From: Aquisalimonas sp. 2447
GTDB taxonomy: Bacteria > Pseudomonadota > Gammaproteobacteria > Nitrococcales > Aquisalimonadaceae
Direction of reading: 5' to 3'
NCBI RefSeq assembly: GCF_012044895.1
Contig: NZ_CP050695.1
Coordinates: 1,084,501 to 1,148,500, forward strand
DNA: 64,000 nt
Shown here: piece by piece, positions 1 through 9,547 of the stretch
Position numbering within the stretch: position 1 is the first letter of the stretch
How the letters are laid out: each line of letters opens with the position of its first letter
Program-made: the position numbers and the translations under genes
The notes under the pieces: model-generated
Databases searched by the model: none
Told to the model about the DNA's origin: nothing
The model's input: the letters and a program-made list of their open reading frames with translations, nothing else

Positions 1-887
1 TCGCCACCCACCACGGCGTGGCGCCGGAGGCGATCACCCTGGGCAACGGCTCCAACGACGTCCTCGCCCTGGTGGCGCAGGTGTTCCTGGGGCCGGGGCG
101 CGAGGCGGTGTTCTCCGAGCACGCCTTCGCGGTCTATCCCATTGTCACCCTGGCCGCCGGAGCGCAGGCGCGGGTGGCGCCGGCGCTGGGTCCAGAAAGC
201 GGCATGCCCCGGGGGCACGACCTGGAGGCCATGCTGAGCCTGATCAACGATGATACCCGGGTCGTGTTCGTGGCCAATCCCAATAACCCCACCGGCACCT
301 GGGTGGAGCGGGAGGCCCTGAAGACGTTCCTGCAGTCCCTTCCGGAGCACGTCATCGCCGTGGTGGACGAGGCTTACTGCGAGTACGCCGAGGACACGCG
401 CATGCCGGATGCCACCCAGTGGCTGAGCGCGTTCCCGAACCTGGTGGTCACGCGCACCTTCTCGAAGATCCACGGCCTTTCGGGCCTGCGGGCCGGCTAC
501 AGCCTGTGCCATCCGGCGGTGGCCGACCTGTTCAACCGCGTGCGCCAGCCGTTCAACATGAACAGCTGTGCGCAGGCGGCCGCGGAGGCGGCGCTCGCCG
601 ACACCGACTACGTACGGGAGTCGGTGACGCTGAACAACACCCAGCGGGAGTGGCTGCGGGGTGAGCTGGACGCCCTGGGGCTGGATGTGCTGCCTTCGGC
701 GGCGAATTTCCTCTGCGTGCGCGTGGGCGATGCCGCCGCCGTGAACGAAGGACTGTTGCGCGCCGGTGTCATCGTGCGGCCGGTGGCGGGCTACGGTCTG
801 CCGGAGTGGATCCGCGTGACCATCGGCCTGCCACAGGAAAACCAACGCTTCGTTCAAGCCCTGCGCAACATCCTGGGAAAGGACTGA
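1..887 (+). CDS. hisC: Histidinol-phosphate aminotransferase, 5' end outside window
   Basis: PLP-dependent fold-type I aminotransferase that converts imidazole acetol-phosphate to histidinol phosphate; homologues next to tyrA often also transaminate aromatic keto acids. The reading frame is open from base 3, so the true start lies upstream. Visible family marks are the NPNNPTGT loop, the VVDEAY aspartate region and the TFSKIHGL motif, whose Schiff-base lysine is codon 465-467, followed by the GLRAGY arginine region. About 295 residues are present, so roughly the first 60-70 are missing. Its stop overlaps the tyrA start (TGATG), indicating translational coupling. Whether it is the main HisC or an aromatic aminotransferase cannot be told from this fragment. 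Confidence 0.9.
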   Translation, partial: ATHHGVAPEAITLGNGSNDVLALVAQVFLGPGREAVFSEHAFAVYPIVTLAAGAQARVAPALGPESGMPRGHDLEAMLSLINDDTRVVFVANPNNPTGTWVEREALKTFLQSLPEHVIAVVDEAYCEYAEDTRMPDATQWLSAFPNLVVTRTFSKIHGLSGLRAGYSLCHPAVADLFNRVRQPFNMNSCAQAAAEAALADTDYVRESVTLNNTQREWLRGELDALGLDVLPSAANFLCVRVGDAAAVNEGLLRAGVIVRPVAGYGLPEWIRVTIGLPQENQRFVQALRNILGKD

Positions 888-1771
888 TGGCTGCCGCAGG
901 CCTGCAGTCCGTAGCGCTGATCGGGGTCGGGCTGATCGGTGGCTCCTGGGCCCTGGGGTTGCGCGAGGCCGGGCTCGTGGATGGCACCGTCACCGGTTGC
1001 GGACGGTCGCTGGATAACCTGGAGACGGCGCGGGAGCGGGGCATCATCGACCACGCCACCACGGATCTGCGGGACGCCGTGGGTGGCGCCGATCTCGTGG
1101 TGCTGTCGGTCCCTCTCGGCGCCGTGCGCGGCGTGCTGGAGACCATCCGCGATGACCTGGCCGATCACGCTATCGTGACGGACGTGGGTAGCGCCAAGCA
1201 GTGCGTTGTCGATGATGCCCGGCAGGTACTGGGCGATGCCGCCAGCCGTTTCGTCCCGGGGCATCCCATTGCCGGCAATGAGAAGAGCGGGGCCGCCGCC
1301 GCATTCCCGGAACTGTTCCGCGGCCGCCGCGTGATTCTTACCCCGGAGGCGGACACTGAGCGGGCCGCCGTGGAGCGAGTGCGGGCCCTGTGGGAAGCCG
1401 TTGGAGCGAGCGTTGCTTGCATGACCGCGGCGCACCACGACGACGTGCTTGCGGCCACCTCCCATCTGCCGCACATGCTGGCCTACTCCCTGGTGGACAC
1501 CCTGTCGCGCTGGTCGGACCGCGACGAAGTCTTCGCCTACGCTGCCGGCGGCTTTCGCGACTTCACCCGTATTGCCTCCAGCGACCCGGAGATGTGGCGG
1601 GATATCTGCCTGGCCAACCGGGAGGCGCTGCTGGAGGCCATGGAGCGCTACATGGCGGACCTGCAGGAACTCCGGGAGGCCGTGCGTCACGGTGACGGCG
1701 ATCGCCTGGAGGCCGTGTTCAGTCACGCCAAGGCCACCCGCGACCGTTTCGTCGCCATGCTGGAATCCTAA
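887..1771 (+). CDS. tyrA: Prephenate dehydrogenase
   Basis: NAD(P)-dependent oxidative decarboxylation of prephenate to 4-hydroxyphenylpyruvate in tyrosine synthesis, cytosolic. The 294-residue protein opens with a Rossmann dinucleotide loop GVGLIGG at residues 13-19 and carries the HPIAGNEKSG motif typical of monofunctional TyrA. There is no fused chorismate mutase domain. I chose the ATG that overlaps the hisC stop by one base, because longer in-frame extensions run back into hisC. The neighbours hisC and aroA place it in an aromatic amino acid operon. Confidence 0.93.
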   Translation: MAAAGLQSVALIGVGLIGGSWALGLREAGLVDGTVTGCGRSLDNLETARERGIIDHATTDLRDAVGGADLVVLSVPLGAVRGVLETIRDDLADHAIVTDVGSAKQCVVDDARQVLGDAASRFVPGHPIAGNEKSGAAAAFPELFRGRRVILTPEADTERAAVERVRALWEAVGASVACMTAAHHDDVLAATSHLPHMLAYSLVDTLSRWSDRDEVFAYAAGGFRDFTRIASSDPEMWRDICLANREALLEAMERYMADLQELREAVRHGDGDRLEAVFSHAKATRDRFVAMLES

Positions 1772-1782
1772 GGATCATCATC

Positions 1783-3120
1783 GTGAGTCAGTCAGCGCCC
1801 CCCGTCGATTTTCAGGTTCACCCCGGCGGCGCCCTGCATGGTCGCTTCCGTGTGCCGGGTGACAAGTCCATGTCCCACCGCGCGGTGATGCTGGGTGCCC
1901 TGGCAGAGGGGGACACCGAGGTCAGCGGTTTCCTGGAGGGGGCCGACGCCCTGGCGACCCTGGAGGCATTCCGGCGCATGGGCGTGAGCATCGAGGGGCC
2001 GCGCCACGGGGAGCTGCGTATCCGCGGTGTGGGCCTGCACGGCCTGCGTGCCGCCGATGGCCCGCTGGACGTTGGCAACTCGGGCACCTCCATGCGTTTG
2101 CTGGCCGGGTTGCTCGCCGGTCAGCGCTTCGACTCCGTGCTGACCGGGGATGACTCGCTGCGCCGGCGCCCCATGGGACGCGTGACCGAGCCCCTCGCCA
2201 CCATGGGGGCGCGCATCGAGGCCACGCCGGAGGGAACGGCGCCGCTGCACATCCGGGGGGACCAGTCACTGCAGGGCGTCCGTTACGAAATGCCGGTGGC
2301 CAGCGCCCAGGTGAAATCGGCGCTACTGCTGGCCGGGCTGTACGCCGACGGCGAGACCTGGGTGCACGAACCGGCACCGACCCGTGATCACACCGAGCGC
2401 ATGCTGCAGGGCTTCGGCTATCCGGTGCAGCGCCAGGGCGCCTGGTCCGGGGTCAGCGGCGGCGGCCGACTGCAGGGCGGTGCCCTGGACGTACCGGCGG
2501 ATATCTCTTCGGCGGCGTTCTTCCTGGTAGGGGCGAGTATCGCCGCCGGCAGCGACCTGGTCCTCGAGCATGTGGGCATCAACCCCACGCGGACCGGCGT
2601 GCTGGATGTGCTGGGCCACATGGGCGCCGACATCGAAATTCGTAATCGCCGGGAGTCGGGCGGCGAGGAGGTGGGCGACCTGCGTGTGCAGGCACGCCCG
2701 CTGCACGGGCTGACCATCCCGGAACGGCTGGTGCCCCTGGCCATCGACGAGTTCCCGGCGCTGTTCATCGCCGCTGCCTGCGCCCACGGTCGCACGGTGC
2801 TCACCGGCGCCCGCGAGCTGCGGGTGAAGGAGAGTGATCGCATAGCGGTCATGGCAGATGGTCTGGCCGCCGTGGGCATCCACGCGGAGCCGCGGGAGGA
2901 TGGCATAGTGATCGAGGGCGGCCGTATCCGTGGTGGTACCGTGGACAGTCATGGCGACCACCGCATTGCCATGGCGTTCGCCATGGCGGGGCTGGTGAGC
3001 GAGGCGCCGATCACTATTCGCAACTGTCGCAACGTGGACACGTCGTTCCCCGGTTTCGTCGTCCTGGCCCGCGAGGCCGGCGCAAACGTGGAAGAGATGC
3101 ACGACGGGGAGGCGCAATGA
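1783..3120 (+). CDS. aroA: 3-phosphoshikimate 1-carboxyvinyltransferase (EPSP synthase)
   Basis: Transfers enolpyruvyl from PEP to shikimate-3-phosphate, the sixth step of the shikimate pathway. The 445-residue length is normal. The N-terminal PGDKSMSHR motif (residues 25-33) supplies the substrate-binding Lys, Ser and Arg. GNSGTSMR is the second signature, and LRVKESDRI near residue 345 carries the active-site Lys and Glu. The start is GTG, 11 bases after tyrA. The last four bases overlap cmk (ATGA), so the two are coupled. Confidence 0.95.
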   Translation: MSQSAPPVDFQVHPGGALHGRFRVPGDKSMSHRAVMLGALAEGDTEVSGFLEGADALATLEAFRRMGVSIEGPRHGELRIRGVGLHGLRAADGPLDVGNSGTSMRLLAGLLAGQRFDSVLTGDDSLRRRPMGRVTEPLATMGARIEATPEGTAPLHIRGDQSLQGVRYEMPVASAQVKSALLLAGLYADGETWVHEPAPTRDHTERMLQGFGYPVQRQGAWSGVSGGGRLQGGALDVPADISSAAFFLVGASIAAGSDLVLEHVGINPTRTGVLDVLGHMGADIEIRNRRESGGEEVGDLRVQARPLHGLTIPERLVPLAIDEFPALFIAAACAHGRTVLTGARELRVKESDRIAVMADGLAAVGIHAEPREDGIVIEGGRIRGGTVDSHGDHRIAMAFAMAGLVSEAPITIRNCRNVDTSFPGFVVLAREAGANVEEMHDGEAQ

Positions 3121-3800
3121 CGAGCACAATGATTCCGGTGCTGGCCGTGGACGGGCCGGGCGGCTCCGGCAAGGGGACCGTCTGTCGGGCAGTGACCGAC
3201 GCCATGGGTTGGCACCTGCTCGACAGCGGCGCCATCTACCGGGCCCTGGCGGTGGCTGCCCGCAACCGCGGCGTCGATGCGGACCAGCCCGATCGGCTGG
3301 CCGACGTGGCGCGCAGTCTGAACGTGGTGTTCGAGCCGGTACCCGACGGTGATGTGCGGGTGCTGGTGGACGGCGACGACGTGACCCTGGACCTGCGCAG
3401 TGAGACGACCGGTGATCTCGCCTCCCGGGTTGCCGCGGTTCCGGCGGCCCGTGACGCGCTGTTGCAGCGGCAGCGCGATTTCCGCAAACGCCCGGGGCTG
3501 GTCGCCGACGGCAGGGACATGGGGACGGTGGTGTTTCCCGACGCCACGGTGAAGGTGTTTCTCACTGCCAGTGCCGAGGAACGCGCCCGGAGGCGTCATA
3601 AACAGTTGAAGGATCAGGGGGTTGATGTTACTCTCGCCAGTCTTCTGGACGAGATCGCCGTCCGGGACCAGCGGGATCGCAACCGCGAAGTTGCGCCGTT
3701 GGTGCCCGCGGCAGACGCCGAAGAGCTTGATACCACAGGCGTCCCCGTGGAAGACGTCGTCCAACGGGTACTCAAGCTGCTGCGAAACAAGCTATCATAG
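3117..3800 (+). CDS. cmk: Cytidylate kinase
   Basis: Phosphorylates CMP and dCMP with ATP. The protein has 227 residues with the P-loop DGPGGSGKGT at residues 12-21, the DSGAIYRAL nucleotide-monophosphate-binding region and the late DGRDMGTVVFPDA segment typical of Cmk. The ATG overlaps the aroA stop by four bases. The cmk-rpsA order is conserved in gammaproteobacteria. Confidence 0.95.
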   Translation: MTSTMIPVLAVDGPGGSGKGTVCRAVTDAMGWHLLDSGAIYRALAVAARNRGVDADQPDRLADVARSLNVVFEPVPDGDVRVLVDGDDVTLDLRSETTGDLASRVAAVPAARDALLQRQRDFRKRPGLVADGRDMGTVVFPDATVKVFLTASAEERARRRHKQLKDQGVDVTLASLLDEIAVRDQRDRNREVAPLVPAADAEELDTTGVPVEDVVQRVLKLLRNKLS

Positions 3801-3915
3801 AGGATTATCCCGGGTGGTCGTCAGGCAAGGTGCCCGCCGACCGGTTTTATTCACTAACGCAACCACAGGCATCGGTCCGCGCCCGCGCGGTGGATGCTCC
3901 AGGATTAACTGACCA

Positions 3916-5601
3916 ATGACCGAAAGCTTTGCCGAACTGTTTGAACAGAGCCTCGCCCAGACCGACATGCGCCCCGGCGCCATCGTCACGGGCAAGGTGG
4001 TGGACATCCGCGGTGACCATGTGGTGGTCAACGCTGGGCTGAAGTCCGAGGCCGTGATCCCCGCCAACGAGTTCTACGGGGAAAACGGGCAGATCGAGGT
4101 CGGCGTCGGCGACGAAGTCGAAGTCGCGCTGGACGCCGTGGAGGACGGTTTCGGCGAAACGCGTCTGTCCCGCGAAAAAGCCAAGCGGGCCCATGCCTGG
4201 AAGCATCTCGAGACCGCCTACGAGAATGGCGAGACCGTGACCGGCATCATCAGCGGCAAGGTCAAGGGCGGCTTCACGGTCGATCTCAAGCACATCCGCG
4301 CCTTCCTGCCGGGTTCCCTGGTGGATATCCGGCCCGTGCGGGACACCACCTACCTGGAAGGCCGCGAGCTCGAGTTCAAGGTCATTAAGCTGGACGAGCG
4401 CCGCAACAACGTGGTCGTCTCCCGCCGCGCGGTGGTCGAAGAAGAGTACAGCGCCGAGCGCGAAGCCCTGCTGGAGCGCCTGCAGGAAGGCCAGCAGCTC
4501 AAGGGCATCGTCAAGAACCTCACCGACTACGGTGCCTTCGTGGACCTGGGCGGTATCGACGGCCTGCTGCATATCACCGACATGGCCTGGCGCCGCGTGA
4601 AGCACCCCTCCGAGGTGGTGGAAGTCGGCCAGGAGATCGAGGTCAAGGTCCTCAAGTTCGACCGTGAGCGCAACCGGGTCTCCCTGGGTCTCAAGCAGCT
4701 GGGCGAGGATCCGTGGGAGAACATCGCCAACCGCTACCCGGAGAGCACCCGCGTGGTGGGCCGCGTGACCAACATCACCGACTACGGCTGCTTCGTGGAA
4801 ATCGAGGAAGGCGTGGAAGGCCTGGTGCACGTCTCCGAAATGGACTGGACCAACAAGAACGTCAACCCTGGCAAGGTTGTGGCCGTGGGTGACGAGGTTG
4901 AGGTCATGGTGCTCGACATCGACGGCGAGCGCCGTCGCATTTCCCTGGGCATCAAGCAGTGCCAGGCCAACCCCTGGGAGCTGTTCGCTGCCACCCACAA
5001 CAAGGGCGATCGCGTCTCCGGTCAGATCAAGTCCATCACCGACTTCGGCATCTTCGTTGGCCTGGAAGGCGGTATCGACGGCCTGGTGCACCTGTCCGAC
5101 CTCTCCTGGGACGACACCGGCGAAGAGGCGGTGCGCAACTTCAAGAAGGGCGACGAAGTCGAGGCCGTGGTGCTGTCCGTGGATGCCGACCGCGAGCGTA
5201 TCTCGCTGGGCATCAAGCAGATGGAAGACGATCCCTTCTCTGCCTGGATGGCCGATCATCCGAAGGGCAGCATGGTCAAGGGCACGATCCGGGAAGTGGA
5301 TGCCAAGGGTGCGGTCATCGACCTGGGTGACGGCGTCGAAGGCGTGTTGCGCGCTTCGGATATCTCCCGGGAACGGGTGGACGATGCCCGGAGCCACCTC
5401 AAGGAGGGCGAGGAGGTGGAAGCCAAGTTCGTCGGCGTTGACCGCAAGAACCGCTCCATCAGCCTCTCCATCAAGGCAAAGGACTACCAGGAAGAGACCA
5501 AGGCCGTGCAGGACTACAGCCGTGGCAGCGCCACCGCAGGGACCACCACGCTCGGCGATCTGCTCAAGGAGCAGATGGACAGCGGCAGTCAGGACGACTG
5601 A
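3916..5601 (+). CDS. rpsA: 30S ribosomal protein S1
   Basis: RNA-binding ribosomal protein that brings mRNA to the 30S subunit. The 561 residues hold six S1 OB-fold repeats, near residues 20-87, 105-171, 192-260, 277-347, 364-434 and 451-520. Repeats 3-5 share the strong pattern TDYG/TDFG, F-V and GL-H (for example [19 protein letters not shown]). The 115-base leader after cmk has no strong Shine-Dalgarno sequence, only AGGA about ten bases from the ATG. This fits the known autoregulation of rpsA through its leader, but that is inference here. Regular alternation of acidic and basic codons creates a long antisense open frame that is not a gene. Confidence 0.97.
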   Translation: MTESFAELFEQSLAQTDMRPGAIVTGKVVDIRGDHVVVNAGLKSEAVIPANEFYGENGQIEVGVGDEVEVALDAVEDGFGETRLSREKAKRAHAWKHLETAYENGETVTGIISGKVKGGFTVDLKHIRAFLPGSLVDIRPVRDTTYLEGRELEFKVIKLDERRNNVVVSRRAVVEEEYSAEREALLERLQEGQQLKGIVKNLTDYGAFVDLGGIDGLLHITDMAWRRVKHPSEVVEVGQEIEVKVLKFDRERNRVSLGLKQLGEDPWENIANRYPESTRVVGRVTNITDYGCFVEIEEGVEGLVHVSEMDWTNKNVNPGKVVAVGDEVEVMVLDIDGERRRISLGIKQCQANPWELFAATHNKGDRVSGQIKSITDFGIFVGLEGGIDGLVHLSDLSWDDTGEEAVRNFKKGDEVEAVVLSVDADRERISLGIKQMEDDPFSAWMADHPKGSMVKGTIREVDAKGAVIDLGDGVEGVLRASDISRERVDDARSHLKEGEEVEAKFVGVDRKNRSISLSIKAKDYQEETKAVQDYSRGSATAGTTTLGDLLKEQMDSGSQDD

Positions 5602-5614
5602 GGCGGCGTCCATG

Positions 5615-5647
5615 TCCGGGTGACGGCGTAACGGGCCGTCACCCGGA
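5615..5647 (+). terminator. 12-bp perfect hairpin between rpsA and ihfB
   Basis: The arms TCCGGGTGACGG (5615-5626) and CCGTCACCCGGA (5636-5647) are perfectly complementary, with a 9-base loop. Pyrimidines (TCTCTCCT) follow rather than a clean T-run. It may be a weak terminator, or a 3' stabiliser for rpsA mRNA that limits read-through into ihfB. Confidence 0.6.
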
Positions 5648-5736
5648 TCTCTCCTGAAACGCTCCATTCATCGGTTTGCCGGCAGTGAAGCCCAGCGGGG
5701 ACTGCCCGAACCGCACGGAATCGTCTGGACACCAGA

Positions 5737-6018
5737 ATGACGAAATCCGAATTAATCGAAGTCATTGCAACCAAACAGCAGCATCTGGCCTACCGGGACG
5801 TCGAGGTGGCCGTGAAGACGTTGCTTGAGCACATGAGTGAGGCGTTGTCGTCGGGGTACCGGATCGAGATCCGTGGCTTCGGCAGTTTTTCGCTGCACCA
5901 CCGGCCACCACGGATCGGGCGCAACCCGAAAACGGGTGATCCCGTTGCCCTGCCGGCGAAGTATGTGCCACATTTTAAGCCGGGGAAGGAGTTGCGGCAG
6001 CGTGTCAACGGCGAATAG
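5737..6018 (+). CDS. ihfB: Integration host factor beta subunit
   Basis: Sequence-specific DNA-bending protein that pairs with IhfA. The 93 residues contain the HU/IHF signature [17 protein letters not shown] followed by GRNPKTGD, which forms the beta-arm with the intercalating proline. The length and the position after rpsA match IhfB rather than HU. It has its own upstream space of 135 bases, including the hairpin described above. Confidence 0.95.
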   Translation: MTKSELIEVIATKQQHLAYRDVEVAVKTLLEHMSEALSSGYRIEIRGFGSFSLHHRPPRIGRNPKTGDPVALPAKYVPHFKPGKELRQRVNGE

Positions 6019-6112
6019 CCAGCGGCCTGCGTGCCGCAGCGCTGTTGCCCACCGCGGTGATCATTCCTGGCGCCGCCGCGTGCGCCCTCATTTCGGCGGG
6101 AGATGAAGTCTT

Positions 6113-6406
6113 ATGCGTCGGTTGCTCGGGTTGGCGGCAATTCTTCTCATCATCCTGTTCGGATTGAGTTTCTCCCTTCTTAACGCCACTCGCGTGGATG
6201 TCGATTACTACTTCGGCGCCATCGGCATGCCGTTGTCGCTGGCACTGGTCGCGGCGCTGATCGTCGGCGCCGTGCTCGGTGTTCTCAGTGCACTGGGCGT
6301 GGTGCTGGGGAAGCAGCGGGAGCTGCGCCGCTTGCGCAAACGCGTGCGCGACAGTGAAAAAGAGCTGAGTGAGCTGCGCCGCCTGCCCCTGAAGGATAAC
6401 CACTAG
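6113..6406 (+). CDS. lapA: LapA-domain membrane protein (DUF1049)
   Basis: Small inner-membrane protein that works with LapB in LPS assembly and LpxC control. The 97 residues show two membrane segments (about 4-23 and 41-64) and a charged cytoplasmic tail that looks like a short coiled coil (about 66-90). A GGGAGA ribosome site precedes the ATG. It lies 8 bases upstream of lapB, in the standard lapAB order. Confidence 0.88.
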   Translation: MRRLLGLAAILLIILFGLSFSLLNATRVDVDYYFGAIGMPLSLALVAALIVGAVLGVLSALGVVLGKQRELRRLRKRVRDSEKELSELRRLPLKDNH

Positions 6407-6414
6407 GCCCCGGC

Positions 6415-7584
6415 ATGCTGGAACTCTTCTGGCTCCTGCTCCCGGTTGCCGCCCTCTCCGGGTGGATCATCGGGCGTCGCGGCCGCCCCGCGGGCGACCG
6501 TTCCGGGCCCGGTGACGGGCTCCGGGGAGACTACTTCCAGGGTCTCAACTACCTGCTCAACGAACAGCCGGACAAGGCCATCGAGGTCTTTACGCGCATG
6601 GTGGAGGTGGACTCCGACACCGTAGAGACCCACATGGCCCTGGGCAATCTCTTCCGCCGGCGCGGTGAGGTGGATCGGGCCATTCGCATCCACCAGAACC
6701 TGATTGCGCGGCCGTCCCTGAATCGCGAACAGCGCACTCTGGCCCTGCTGGAACTGGGCGAGGACTACCTGCGGGCCGGGCTGCTCGATCGTGCCGAGAA
6801 CCTCTTTCAGGAGGTCGTGGAAACCGGCAACTACATGCCCCAGGCGCTGACTCACCTGCTCGACATCTACCAGCAGGAGAAGGAGTGGGAAAACGCCATT
6901 CACGTGGCGGCAAGGCTCGAGCAGCAATCCGACCGCACCATGGGCCCACGGATTGCCCAGTTCTATTGCGAGCAGGTGGAGGCTGCCTGGCGCCAGGGCG
7001 AGATCAATCATGCCCGCAACCTAATCAAGCGTGCACTGACGGCGGATCCGGATTGTGTGCGTGCCAGCATTCTGCAGGGCGATATCGAGCGCAGTGTGGG
7101 CAACTACAAGCAGGCCCTGAAATGCTATCAGCGGGTGCGCGACCAGGACCGTGACTACCTGCCGGAAGTACTGGTGGGACTGCATGAGTGTTATACCCAG
7201 CTGGGCCGTGCGGACGGGTTCCGGCAGTTCCTGGAGGGCGTGCAGCGGGAGTATGCCGGTGCCTCGGTGGTGCTGGCTCTGGCCGAGCGCATCCGCCAGG
7301 AGGACGGGGAGGACGCGGCCGCACGCTACCTGGTGGCGCAACTTCGGGCCCGTCCCTCGGTCCGCGGTCTGAACCGGTTGATCGAGCTGAATCTGGGGCG
7401 CTCCGGCCAGGCGGATGGCGAGGATCTGGAAGTGCTGCGGGAGCTGTTCCATTCCCTGCTTCGGGATCGACCGGGCTACGCCTGCCGCAGCTGTGGCTTC
7501 CAGGCGCGAACCATGCACTGGCACTGCCCGAGCTGCCGTTCCTGGGCCACCATCAAGCCGATCCACGGCGTCCAGGGGGAGTGA
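6415..7584 (+). CDS. lapB: LPS assembly protein LapB (TPR and rubredoxin-like)
   Basis: Membrane-anchored adaptor that coordinates LPS synthesis and promotes FtsH turnover of LpxC. The 389-residue protein starts with one membrane helix (about 1-20), continues with a long series of TPR helices (for example [20 protein letters not shown]) and ends in a rubredoxin-type metal knuckle with Cys357, Cys360, Cys371 and Cys374 ([14 protein letters not shown]). All four cysteines are present. It forms an operon with lapA and pyrF. Confidence 0.95.
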   Translation: MLELFWLLLPVAALSGWIIGRRGRPAGDRSGPGDGLRGDYFQGLNYLLNEQPDKAIEVFTRMVEVDSDTVETHMALGNLFRRRGEVDRAIRIHQNLIARPSLNREQRTLALLELGEDYLRAGLLDRAENLFQEVVETGNYMPQALTHLLDIYQQEKEWENAIHVAARLEQQSDRTMGPRIAQFYCEQVEAAWRQGEINHARNLIKRALTADPDCVRASILQGDIERSVGNYKQALKCYQRVRDQDRDYLPEVLVGLHECYTQLGRADGFRQFLEGVQREYAGASVVLALAERIRQEDGEDAAARYLVAQLRARPSVRGLNRLIELNLGRSGQADGEDLEVLRELFHSLLRDRPGYACRSCGFQARTMHWHCPSCRSWATIKPIHGVQGE

Positions 7585-7586
7585 AC

Positions 7587-8288
7587 ATGGCCGGCGGTCA
7601 GCCCTGGGTGGTGGTGGCGCTGGATGTGGATTCCGCGGCCCGCGCGGAGGCGCTGGCGGCGGAGCTGGATCCGGCCCTGTGCCGCGTAAAGGTGGGTAAG
7701 GAGCTGTTTACCCGGGCCGGACCGGATCTGGTGCGGCGGCTGCAGGCGAAGGGGTTCAGCGTGTTCCTGGATCTCAAGTTCCACGACATTCCCAATACGG
7801 TGGCGGCGGTGTGCCGTGCGGCGGCGGACCTCGGTGTCTGGATGGTCAATGTCCACGCCCTGGGCGGCGGCCGCATGCTCGAAGCCGCTCGCGAGGCGGT
7901 GGCGGTATACGGATCTGAAAGGCCGCTGCTCACCGCAGTCACCGTGCTTACGAGCCATCAGCGCGAGGATCTGGTTCAGGTCGGTCTTGATCACACCCCG
8001 GAAGCGCTTGTGGACAGACTCGCGCACCTGGCCCTGAACTCAGGTATGGACGGTCTCGTGTGTTCCGCCAGGGAGGTGGAGGCGCTGCGGGTCGCGCACG
8101 GTCGCGACCCGGTTCTGGTGACACCGGGTATCCGTCCGGCCGACGCTGCTGCTGATGATCAGCGCCGAGTGGTGACACCCCGAGAGGCCCGCCGCCTGGG
8201 CTCTGATTACCTGGTCATCGGCCGGCCGATTACCGGCGCGTCGTCACCGCGGCAGGCCCTGGAGCGCATCGCCGCGTCCATCGGCTGA
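7587..8288 (+). CDS. pyrF: Orotidine 5'-phosphate decarboxylase
   Basis: Last step of UMP synthesis, decarboxylating OMP. The 233-residue TIM barrel has the catalytic Asp-Lys-Asp array in DLKFHD (residues 62-67), an earlier substrate lysine in RVKVGKELF, and the late phosphate-binding GIRP segment. The ATG chosen lies two bases after the lapB stop, because the longer open frame upstream overlaps lapB in another phase. Confidence 0.95.
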   Translation: MAGGQPWVVVALDVDSAARAEALAAELDPALCRVKVGKELFTRAGPDLVRRLQAKGFSVFLDLKFHDIPNTVAAVCRAAADLGVWMVNVHALGGGRMLEAAREAVAVYGSERPLLTAVTVLTSHQREDLVQVGLDHTPEALVDRLAHLALNSGMDGLVCSAREVEALRVAHGRDPVLVTPGIRPADAAADDQRRVVTPREARRLGSDYLVIGRPITGASSPRQALERIAASIG

Positions 8289-8389
8289 CTTGCAGTGAGC
8301 CGCAAGCCTCGCTAGTCTCTCAATTGTCCCGGCGCCCGCCGGGACCGCGGGCGGAGGCCTGCGTTCCACAATCGCAAAAGGAGTTGATC

Positions 8390-8665
8390 ATGTGGAAGAC
8401 GATTCGTCTCGTTTTTCTCTCCCTGTGCCTGTCCGTGGTTGCCAGCGGCGTTGCCCTGGCCGATACCGTGGACATCAACACGGCGGATGCGCCCACTCTG
8501 GCAGAGCAGCTCACCGGCGTCGGTGACGCTCGAGCCCAGGCCATCGTGGACTACCGCGAGACCAATGGCGCCTTTGCCAGCGTGGAGGCACTGACCGATG
8601 TGGACGGTGTTGGTCCGTCCACACTGGAGAACAATCGCGACCGTTTGACTGTCGGCGACAACTGA
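8390..8665 (+). CDS. ComEA-like secreted helix-hairpin-helix protein
   Basis: A 91-residue exported protein. Residues 1-25 form a signal peptide ending ALA before DTVDIN. The rest is a double helix-hairpin-helix module (NTADAPTLAEQLTGVGDAR and the later LTDVDGVG) of the ComEA family, which binds DNA in the periplasm of competent bacteria. The AAAGGAG site ends 6 bases before the ATG. Short ComEA-like proteins are common in gammaproteobacteria and are not proof of competence. It is followed directly by a strong terminator. Confidence 0.82.
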   Translation: MWKTIRLVFLSLCLSVVASGVALADTVDINTADAPTLAEQLTGVGDARAQAIVDYRETNGAFASVEALTDVDGVGPSTLENNRDRLTVGDN

Positions 8666-8691
8666 GCGCCGCGATTGCGTAACGAGCCCGT

Positions 8692-8720
8692 GCGCCCGCC
8701 TTCCGGCGGGCGCTTTGATT
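8692..8720 (+). terminator. Rho-independent terminator after the ComEA-like gene
   Basis: A 9-bp perfect stem, GCGCCCGCC / GGCGGGCGC, with a TTCC loop, followed by TTTGATTT. Confidence 0.85.
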
Positions 8721-8745
8721 TGGGGGCATTGTCCTCGGGTTCGGC

Positions 8746-9342
8746 TCAGCCGTCCCGCGGGGCGGTCTCCGTGACGGAACTGCGACCGGCATGATCGGCG
8801 TGCCAGGCAGTCAGGGCCGGCCGGCCCTTGGGCCAGTCGAACTCCGGGAAGCGGAACGCCAGGTAGTCCAGCGCCACCAGCGTGGCAATGGCGCCGAGCT
8901 CCGGAAACGGCCCCGGGGGCGCCTTGTCCATGGCGTCCAGGGCCGAGACTACGGCCCGGTTACGGCGCTGTCCCAGTGCGGACTCATCGAAGGCGTCGCC
9001 GGCGATCTTGCGTCCGAGCAGCTTGTGTACCGCCGTGTCGATCAGGCCCATGGCCAGCCCCGCCTCGCTCATGTTGCGGCTGTAGCCGGTCTTGGGCAGC
9101 AGGGAGTGGCTCGGCCACTCCCGCTCCAGGAAGCGGATGAGCAGCAGGCACTCGGTCAGCGGTGTGCCGTCGTCCGTGACCAGGGTCGGGACCCGGACCA
9201 GCGGGTTTGCCCGCACCAGCTCCGGAGCATCCTCCCACGGGTTCACCACATGGTGGGTGACGGCGTCATTCCTTTCCTTTTCCATCAGGGCCACGCGCAC
9301 GACCCGGGCGTAAGGTGAGGTCAGGCTGTAATAGAAATCCAT
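8746..9342 (-). CDS. Glutathione S-transferase family protein
   Basis: A 198-residue cytosolic protein with an N-terminal thioredoxin-like domain (residues 1-75) and a helical C-terminal domain. The start MDFYYSLTSPYARVVRV fits the family, with the conserved VPTLV cis-proline and a TECLLLIRFLE stretch where the glutathione-binding E-S is E-C. I set the start at this ATG because upstream in-frame codons give an un-GST-like arginine-rich extension. The substrate is unknown. It converges with the ComEA-like gene and is divergent from pstS. Confidence 0.85.
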   Translation of the reverse strand: MDFYYSLTSPYARVVRVALMEKERNDAVTHHVVNPWEDAPELVRANPLVRVPTLVTDDGTPLTECLLLIRFLEREWPSHSLLPKTGYSRNMSEAGLAMGLIDTAVHKLLGRKIAGDAFDESALGQRRNRAVVSALDAMDKAPPGPFPELGAIATLVALDYLAFRFPEFDWPKGRPALTAWHADHAGRSSVTETAPRDG

Positions 9343-9425
9343 GGGGGCTCCCCGGGCTGCGTCATTGGACCCTTGGTAGTATCGCCCATGTCGCCACCGG
9401 GTGCACAGGGGGGATTGCCGGCGCA

Positions 9426-9480
9426 TGTCACAAAACCGTCATGGGGAGTTCATGGTCCTGTCAGACGCCCTTCCCATACT
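9426..9480 (+). promoter_or_regulatory. PhoB box array and -10 for pstS
   Basis: Four GTCA-type units lie exactly 11 bp apart: GTCA at 9427, GTCA at 9438, TTCA at 9449 and GTCA at 9460. A CATACT hexamer at 9475 lies 15 nt after the start of the last unit, where a -10 should sit when PhoB replaces the -35 contact. The pstS ATG lies 68 bases beyond the -10. Confidence 0.85.
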
Positions 9481-9547
9481 CCACGTCAGCCGCTTACAGA
9501 CCAGGCGGCTTGAACAATCACGATCGAAAAACGGTGGAGTCAACCCT

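Noticed and set aside
3847-5667. 606-codon open frame antisense to rpsA
   Set aside because: It exists because S1 repeats use GC-rich codons that avoid stops on the other strand. It has no recognisable domain, and rpsA on the plus strand is certain.
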